Assembly: GCF_030770395.1 (NCBI RefSeq)
Contig: NZ_CP132480.1
Span: forward strand, 1,599,335-1,663,334
Origin: Telluria beijingensis
GTDB lineage: Bacteria > Pseudomonadota > Gammaproteobacteria > Burkholderiales > Burkholderiaceae_D
Direction: 5' to 3'
DNA length: 64,000 nt
The translations under genes were made by a program, and so were the position numbers. The notes beneath the pieces are model-generated. The model was given only the letters and a program-made list of their open reading frames with translations. It made no database searches and was not told where the DNA came from. Every line of letters begins with the position of its first letter. Position 1 is the first letter of the stretch. This document shows, piece after piece, positions 56,099 to 64,000 of the stretch.

Positions 56099-57532
56099 AT
56101 GATCATCAAGGCCTTGGGGATTTTCTTGGGCGAGCAACGCGTCGGCGTTCTATTTCAGTATCCGCTTGCTGACGCAGTGGTCAATCGGTTCGTGGCCGAT
56201 GAAAAATTCATCGATCTGGTCTCGCCGCCGATCATGTCGATTTCCTTCCTCGCAGACACGCCCGATGAGCAGGCCATCTTATGGCGTGATGTGAGGTCGG
56301 TTCCTTTCAATGGCCGGTTTTCGAATAAAAACCAATGGCTGCTGCCGCCCTTTTTCCAGAACCTTCTTCCCGAAGGTGTATTCCGTGATCACGTAGCAAG
56401 GCAACGTGGGTGTGAGCCGTCAGATCACTTCGAAATGCTTGCGGCATGTGGCAAGGACTTGCCAGGCAAGGTGTACGCCCTGCCTGTCGAACTTTCGCGT
56501 GATGACATGGCGCGCTATGTCACTCAAAATCAGGACTCTCTTGAAATGTCGGTAGTAGAAGAGCCGATGGAGGAAGGCGTTTCATTGTCCGGTGTCCAAC
56601 CCAAGATCGCCGCTATCAAGCATGGCGATCGATATGTCGGACGTACAAAGGACGATGGCTTGCACATCATCGCCAAGCTGCCAGTCGTCGGGCAGCCCAT
56701 GCTCCCGGATCTTGAGCACTTATCGCTCCAGCTCGCGGCCGTGTCAGGGGTGAATGTTTGTGAGGCCTACCTCGAGCCGCTGGTCAGGCTGGAGGCGGAA
56801 CATGGCTACGATTTGGGCGATTCGGATCGCACCACCAATTTTTTGGCCGTCGTGCGCTATGACCGGTCGCCAGACGGACGAATCCATTGCGAGGATTTTG
56901 CGCAAATTCTGGGGGAGATGCCAGAGGATAAATACGGTGGCGCGATGCGCAAGACGTCGCCACAGACATATTTGGGTATCGCGTCCGTTCTTCTGAGCCT
57001 GGAGTCCATCGGCGAACGGGGCGTGTACGAGCTTTTGCGAAGACTCGTTGTCAATGAGATGCTTGGGAATCCAGACATGCACCTCAAAAATGTTGGACTT
57101 CGCTATCCGGATGGGGTCACGCCCGAGCTGCCGCCCGCTTATGACATCGTTGCATACTCGGCGTACCAGAACATTGCGGGACATGCCTTGCCGATCCTGC
57201 CTCCAGACCAAGTGCCGACACAAAAAAAGGTGGCTCAGCGGATGACACCCAACGGTCCAGTGCCCGCCAAGCAAGCGCTTTCTCCTGTCATGGTCAGGCA
57301 ATTCTGCGGTGCACTTGGCATTCCGGAAAAGCCGGCGGCTAAAGCGGTCACGGACTGCGTAAAAGCTGCTTACGAAAAGTGGCCAAAGATGATTGCAGAA
57401 TCAACGATCACTGACCGGCAGAAGGAGCGCCTTCTCGCGCACTTTCATGGGCACCCAATGATTGCATCGCTATTGCTGCGAGAGCAGCGAGGGCTTCGTG
57501 CGGGCAGGGGCAGGGGGCAAGCATCGGAGTAG
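56099..57532 (+). CDS. hipA: HipA-family serine/threonine kinase toxin
   Basis: A 477-aa HipA-like kinase. The family phosphorylates targets such as glutamyl-tRNA synthetase to cause growth arrest and persistence. An N-terminal HipA domain (VGVLFQYPLADAVVNRFVAD) comes first. The activation/phosphate loop is VSLSGVQPKIA; S164 corresponds to the E. coli autophosphorylation serine. Catalytic D326 and N331 lie in GNPDMHLKNVG, and the metal Asp is D349 in PAYDIVAY. All key residues are present, so it should be active. It is slightly longer than E. coli HipA (440 aa). Confidence 0.9.
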   Translation: MIIKALGIFLGEQRVGVLFQYPLADAVVNRFVADEKFIDLVSPPIMSISFLADTPDEQAILWRDVRSVPFNGRFSNKNQWLLPPFFQNLLPEGVFRDHVARQRGCEPSDHFEMLAACGKDLPGKVYALPVELSRDDMARYVTQNQDSLEMSVVEEPMEEGVSLSGVQPKIAAIKHGDRYVGRTKDDGLHIIAKLPVVGQPMLPDLEHLSLQLAAVSGVNVCEAYLEPLVRLEAEHGYDLGDSDRTTNFLAVVRYDRSPDGRIHCEDFAQILGEMPEDKYGGAMRKTSPQTYLGIASVLLSLESIGERGVYELLRRLVVNEMLGNPDMHLKNVGLRYPDGVTPELPPAYDIVAYSAYQNIAGHALPILPPDQVPTQKKVAQRMTPNGPVPAKQALSPVMVRQFCGALGIPEKPAAKAVTDCVKAAYEKWPKMIAESTITDRQKERLLAHFHGHPMIASLLLREQRGLRAGRGRGQASE

Positions 57533-57584
57533 CGCCTGCCCTCAAGCGGGTTCCTTCCATGTCGCGTCCTGGCCGGCCCCGCAG

Positions 57585-60413
<2,829 letters not shown>

Positions 60414-60497
60414 CGTCAGCTGGTCGGATAAGTAGCCGCAAACGATACGGCCTGCTTGCCGACCTGGCAACTGCAATGTTGCGAGGCAATACTGGAC

Positions 60498-62219
60498 TCA
60501 GGCCGCGCCAGCGTCTTCCCGTTGCTGCTGTTCGGCCAGATAGCGGTGGACCTGCGCCACGACCGCCGCGCCTTCGCCCGCTGCCGCGGCCACGCGCTTG
60601 GTCGAGGCGGCGCGCAGGTCGCCCACGGCGAACACGCCGGGGACGCTCGTTTCGAGGTCGCGTCCGCCGTGCTTTCCGCTGGCCTCGTAGCCGGTCAGCA
60701 CGAAGCCCTTGCGGTCCAGTTCCACGCCGCACTCGAGCAGCCAGTCGCTGTTGGGATCGGCGCCGATGAACAGGAACAGGTGGTGGGTGTCGAATACCAC
60801 CGGTGGAGCGCCGCTGCGGCTGCGGCAGTGCACGCGCTCCAGGCCGGTATCGTCCCCCTCGAGCGCGGCCAGTTCGAGCCGGGTATGCAGCACGATGTTC
60901 GCGGTCGCGGCGATGCGCTCGATCAGGTAGCTCGACATGCTCGCCTCCAGGCCGTTGCTGCGCACCATCATGTGCACGGTTTTCGCGTGCGCTGCCAGGT
61001 AGACGGCGGCCTGGCCGGCCGAGTTGCCGCCGCCGACCAGCACCACGTCCTGGTGCCGGCATACCTTGGCCTCGACCGGAGAGGCCCAGTAATACACGCC
61101 GCGGCCCTCGAAGCGCGCCAGCTCGGCCAGGTCGGGCTTGCGGTAGCGCGCGCCGGCCGCCAGTACCACGCTGCGCGCCCGCGCGCAGCTGCCGTCGTCG
61201 AGTTCCACCCGCAGCGGCCGTTCGCGGCACAGCAGGCGCATGGCCGGCGCGGGAATGGCGATCTCGGCCCCGAACTTGCTCGCCTGGACGAAAGCGCGGC
61301 TCACCAGGGCGTGGCCAGAGATGCCGGTGGGGAAACCGAAGAAATTCTCGATGCGTGCGCTGGCGCCGGCCTGGCCGCCGTAGGCGCGCTGTTCCAGCAC
61401 CATCACCGACAGTCCCTCGGAGGCCGCGTACACCGCGGTGGCCAGGCCGGCCGGGCCGGCGCCGACCACCAGCACGTCGTACACCATGTCGCGCGCGATG
61501 CGCGGCAGGGTGCCCAGGAAGCGGCCCATTTCGAGCAGGCTCGGGTTCTTGATCACGAAGCCGTCGGGCATGGCCACCAGCGGCCAGTCGTGCTCCTGGC
61601 GCCAGTGTTCGCGCACCAGCTCGGCCGCGTCGACGTCCGACGCCGGGTCGCGCCGGGTATACGGCTGGGCGTTGCGCGATAAAAAGCTCTCGAGTTCGAA
61701 CAGGCGCGGGTGGCCGGGCGGCCCGATCAGGATCGGCCCGGTCGGCTGTTCGCCGATCAGGCGCGCGCGGCGCAGCATGAAGGCGCGCATCACGCGCTCG
61801 CCCAGCACCGCCTCGGCCATCAGCAGCGCGCGCAGCGCTTCAGGATCGAGCACCAGGGCGTCCAGGCGGCCCACCGCCACGCCATCGACCAGCGGCGGCC
61901 GGCCGGAGAGCTGCGACACTTCGCCGGTGAACTGGCCGGGCTCGAACAGGTGCACTTCGACGCGATGGCCGAGGGCATTGCTGCGGCTGCAGCGCAGCTG
62001 GCCGGACAGTACCACCACCATGCCGGGCGAATCGACCAGGGCCCGGAAGACGAAGTCGCCATCGTGCCAGCTGCGCTCGGTGGCGAAGCGGCGGATGCGT
62101 TTCAGGTCGTCCTCGCCCAGCACGGGGTACACCTGGTGGCCGCGGGTCTTGAGGTCGATCAGGTAGCGCGGATCGATCGTGGATGGTTCCAGGACGGGGT
62201 CTGGCGTGGTGTCGGTCAT
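60498..62219 (-). CDS. cNMP-binding / FAD-dependent thioredoxin-reductase-like fusion
   Basis: A 573-aa three-part protein. Residues about 30-150 form a cyclic-nucleotide-binding beta roll (HLFEPGQFTGEVSQLSGRPPL). Residues about 160-235 resemble a glutaredoxin-like domain (ILIGPPGHPRLFELESFLSRN). The rest is a thioredoxin-reductase-like FAD/NAD(P)H unit (GAGPAGLATAVYAASEG; VGGGNSAGQAAVYLA). The usual redox CxxC is replaced by YWASPVEAK, so it cannot act as a standard thioredoxin reductase. The ATG at 62219 has GAGAG 5 nt upstream. Confidence 0.85.
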   Translation of the reverse strand: MTDTTPDPVLEPSTIDPRYLIDLKTRGHQVYPVLGEDDLKRIRRFATERSWHDGDFVFRALVDSPGMVVVLSGQLRCSRSNALGHRVEVHLFEPGQFTGEVSQLSGRPPLVDGVAVGRLDALVLDPEALRALLMAEAVLGERVMRAFMLRRARLIGEQPTGPILIGPPGHPRLFELESFLSRNAQPYTRRDPASDVDAAELVREHWRQEHDWPLVAMPDGFVIKNPSLLEMGRFLGTLPRIARDMVYDVLVVGAGPAGLATAVYAASEGLSVMVLEQRAYGGQAGASARIENFFGFPTGISGHALVSRAFVQASKFGAEIAIPAPAMRLLCRERPLRVELDDGSCARARSVVLAAGARYRKPDLAELARFEGRGVYYWASPVEAKVCRHQDVVLVGGGNSAGQAAVYLAAHAKTVHMMVRSNGLEASMSSYLIERIAATANIVLHTRLELAALEGDDTGLERVHCRSRSGAPPVVFDTHHLFLFIGADPNSDWLLECGVELDRKGFVLTGYEASGKHGGRDLETSVPGVFAVGDLRAASTKRVAAAAGEGAAVVAQVHRYLAEQQQREDAGAA

Positions 62220-62328
62220 GGCGGCTCTCATGGGTCGCGGTGGAGGTCATTGGCGCTTGCATGGTAATGCAGGTCGGCCGCTTTGTGACCTATGCCCTAG
62301 GACGGGTGTTCCTGGCCATCCATTTCCT

Positions 62329-63348
62329 TTAGCGCTGGCGCTGCAGGCGCAGCAGCAGCCAGGCCGCCACCGTGGTAAAGGTCGCCACCAGGCCCAGCGC
62401 GATCCAGAAACCGTGGCCGTCGTCGGCCAGCGGAATGCCGCCCACGTTCATCCCGAGCAGGCCGGCGATCAGGTTGATCGGCAGGGCCATGACGGTCACG
62501 ATCGTCAACAGGTACAGGCTGCGCGCATTGTCTTCGTTGACGCGGGCCGCGATTTCTTCCTGCAGCAACTTGATGCGCTCCTGGAGCGCTGCCAGGTCGC
62601 TCAGCACCACCGTGAATTCCTCGGTCGCCTGGCGCAGCTCTTGCCGGTCTTCGCCGTCGACCCAGGTCGGCGGACGTTGCAGCAGGCGGAACAGGGCTGC
62701 CGGCTCCGGCGCCAGCAGGCGCTGCAGGCGCACCAGCACCCGGCGCAGCGAACCCAGGTCTTCGCGCTGGCGCGTCAGGCGGCCGGCCAGCAGCCGGTCT
62801 TCGATGGTGTCGACCCGCGCCACCGCCTCGCGCACGATGTTCACCAGCACGTCGGCCTGGTCGCGCAGCAGGTGGATCAACAGTTCGCTCGAGGAGCGCA
62901 GCGGGGCGCCTTGCCGCACGTCCTGGCGCAGGCGTTCGATCGAGGCCAGGGGTTTCCGGCGCGCGCTGATGGCGACCTGGGGCGCGACGTGGACCCACAG
63001 GGTCGAGATCTCGGCGCTGTCAAGCGAAAAACCGTGCAGCACGTCGTTGACGACCGCGATCAGGGCATTGTCGGCCAATTCGATGCGGGTCGAGCGCGAA
63101 CCCTGGTGCAGGGTTTCATAGAACTCGTCGGCCAGCGCGGCGTGGGTGCGCAGCCAGCGCTCGCTGGCGGTGTTCGACAGGTTGAAGTGCAGCCAGATGA
63201 ATTGCCCGGGTTGCGGGTCGCGCATCCAGGCCAGGGCCTCGTGCACGCCGATCGGGGCGGCGCCGGCGTCGTGCCTGAACAGGAATCCCCATACCAGGCC
63301 CGAATCGTCGGAACCGTAATTGAAGCCGGGAGCCGCCATCTGCGTCAT
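62329..63348 (-). CDS. zntB: Zinc transporter ZntB (CorA family)
   Basis: A 339-aa 2-TM-GxN channel-type transporter. The long cytosolic N-terminal domain and coiled helix end in two C-terminal membrane helices, with the signature GLLGMNVGGIP between them, which is the ZntB variant of CorA's GMN. The tail is RLQRQR. The start at 63348 follows AGGAAGG; longer frames lack a ribosome site. Confidence 0.9.
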   Translation of the reverse strand: MTQMAAPGFNYGSDDSGLVWGFLFRHDAGAAPIGVHEALAWMRDPQPGQFIWLHFNLSNTASERWLRTHAALADEFYETLHQGSRSTRIELADNALIAVVNDVLHGFSLDSAEISTLWVHVAPQVAISARRKPLASIERLRQDVRQGAPLRSSSELLIHLLRDQADVLVNIVREAVARVDTIEDRLLAGRLTRQREDLGSLRRVLVRLQRLLAPEPAALFRLLQRPPTWVDGEDRQELRQATEEFTVVLSDLAALQERIKLLQEEIAARVNEDNARSLYLLTIVTVMALPINLIAGLLGMNVGGIPLADDGHGFWIALGLVATFTTVAAWLLLRLQRQR

Positions 63349-63521
63349 TGACCTTCCTGGGTGGATAAACGATAGGCAATTGTAGAGGGTTCCCGGCCGG
63401 CCATGTTGGGTACGGGCGATACCGGCGGTATGCGGTGCGATGTCATCAAGTTGAAACCAATGGTCGCTAAGATTGCTCCTGTGTCTCTCCGCGTGATCCC
63501 TCAACCGGATACTGCGTTTTT

Positions 63522-63552
63522 CCGTCGGCTTCACGGTCGACGGATTTTTTTT
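63522..63552 (+). terminator. Plus-strand intrinsic terminator without an upstream gene
   Basis: CCGTCG (63522-63527) pairs with CGACGG (63538-63543), followed by T8 (63545-63552). The nearest upstream gene on the plus strand is hipA, 6 kb away. The 270-bp gap (63349-63622) therefore may produce a short terminated RNA, or this may be a leader attenuator for the next gene. Confidence 0.6.
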
Positions 63553-63622
63553 ATGTGCGCCGGCCCGGCGGGCAGGGCGCTGGACGATGGGCCATGGTTG
63601 ATGGCTCGACGAAAGGATACAG

Positions 63623-63916
63623 ATGCAAGTCTCACAGATCGATCGCCGCGGCGCGGCGCCGACCGACATGGCTGACGCTACCGCTGTCAATTCCGCTGTC
63701 AATACCCCTTCCAATCCCTATGCCGGCGCCACCCATGTCGTGCGCCAGGGCATCCTGGTCCAGGCCAGCCTGGGCACCCGCAGCGCCGTCGAATTCCTGA
63801 AGCAGCACGGCGTGCATGGCGCCGTGATCCACCGCGTGCTGATGGGCGAGAACGTGCGTGGCGACGACCAGGCCGCGCTCGACGACCGCGTGGCGATCGA
63901 CGATCCCCGCATGTGA
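63623..63916 (+). CDS. Small conserved-looking hypothetical protein
   Basis: A 97-aa product (MQVSQIDRRGAAPTDMADAT...LKQHGVHGAVIHRVLMGE) with no signal peptide or membrane helix. An AAGGA ribosome site lies 6 nt before the ATG. The C-terminal half (residues about 45-97) has balanced, fold-like composition. No family recognised. Confidence 0.6.
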   Translation: MQVSQIDRRGAAPTDMADATAVNSAVNTPSNPYAGATHVVRQGILVQASLGTRSAVEFLKQHGVHGAVIHRVLMGENVRGDDQAALDDRVAIDDPRM

Positions 63917-63925
63917 TCGGCGTGT

Positions 63926-63948
63926 GCTCCTGCACCCCATGCAGGAGC
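63926..63948. terminator. Hairpin between converging genes at the window end
   Basis: GCTCCTGCA (63926-63934) pairs with TGCAGGAGC (63940-63948) around 5 nt. No T run follows on either strand, so it may be a weak bidirectional or Rho-assisted end. Confidence 0.45.
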
Positions 63949-63960
63949 GCTGGCCCTGAA

Positions 63961-64000
63961 TTACGCGTGTTCGGTCAGCTCGCGCAGGATGGCGCACTGG
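63961..64000 (-). CDS. 3' end of an unidentified minus-strand gene
   Basis: A minus-strand frame ends in TAA at 63961-63963 with C-terminal residues QCAILRELTEHA. The rest lies outside the window, so the product cannot be named. Confidence 0.4.
   Translation of the reverse strand, partial: QCAILRELTEHA

Noticed and set aside
63403..63675. 90-aa plus-strand frame overlapping the terminator at 63522
   Set aside because: It would be translated through the hairpin and T8 tract, has no ribosome site, and ends inside the better-supported gene at 63623.

Overview
The window is high-GC bacterial chromosome whose gene order and protein signatures fit a betaproteobacterium of the Burkholderiales, most likely Oxalobacteraceae (Massilia/Telluria-like). 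The supporting blocks are leuC-entericidin-leuD-leuB-asd-fimV-truA-trpF-trpB-trpA-accD-folC-dedD-cvpA-purF-metZ, rpsF-priB-rpsR-rplI-dnaB, and alaA-hom. This assignment is an inference from recalled synteny and protein features; no search was run.

Layout: (1) 1-2.4 kb, the AhpC/AhpF peroxide reductase pair. (2) 2.4-10.3 kb, a 39-aa membrane peptide gene, then recQ followed without gaps by the complete ligase-associated DNA-damage cluster (beta-CASP exonuclease, ATP-dependent ligase, Lhr-like helicase, PdeM nuclease), with an unassigned 24-bp operator-like palindrome upstream. (3) 10.4-13.7 kb, a secreted hypothetical protein and three minus-strand regulatory/stress genes: an FNR-like regulator without the Fe-S cysteines, a NarL-type response regulator, and a universal stress protein with an FNR-type box upstream. 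(4) 14.0-16.8 kb, a compact cheZ-cheA pair. (5) 17-36.6 kb, a long biosynthetic run for leucine, lysine/threonine/methionine precursors, tryptophan, fatty acid, folate and purine, with fimV and truA embedded. (6) 36.7-42.4 kb, lexA with a near-consensus SOS box, the S6 ribosomal protein operon, dnaB, and a phosphate transporter with its PhoU-like partner. (7) 42.4-50.1 kb minus strand, an MBL hydrolase, an ECF42-type sigma/DGPF/VOC cluster, a membrane protein, PhoH, Bcp and a Mth938-type protein. (8) 50.3-55.5 kb, alaA-hom, an MFS-acyltransferase fusion, and tRNA-Pro(GGG). (9) 55.5-57.5 kb, an AT-richer hipBA module next to the tRNA, with four operator repeats. (10) 57.6-64 kb, a PAS-rich hybrid histidine kinase, a cNMP/FAD thioredoxin-reductase-like fusion lacking the redox CxxC, ZntB, a small hypothetical gene and the 3' end of another gene.

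Intergenic regions carry a recurring REP/BIME-like repeat whose core reads CGTCGTTCCCGCnnnGCGGGAACCCAAG. It occurs at about 18.6, 28.6-28.9, 36.6 and 52.9-53.1 kb. At 52.9 kb it appears to have seeded a 21-bp tandem array. The 28.4-29.0 kb gap between trpA and accD is a mosaic of these repeats and GGGTCAGA-type repeats.

The best candidates for less-described biology are the palindrome before the recQ/Lhr DNA repair operon, the four-site hipBA operator, the ECF42-like promoter inside its own gene cluster, the regulator/FNR-box/stress-protein trio, and an orphan terminator suggesting a small RNA upstream of 63.6 kb.
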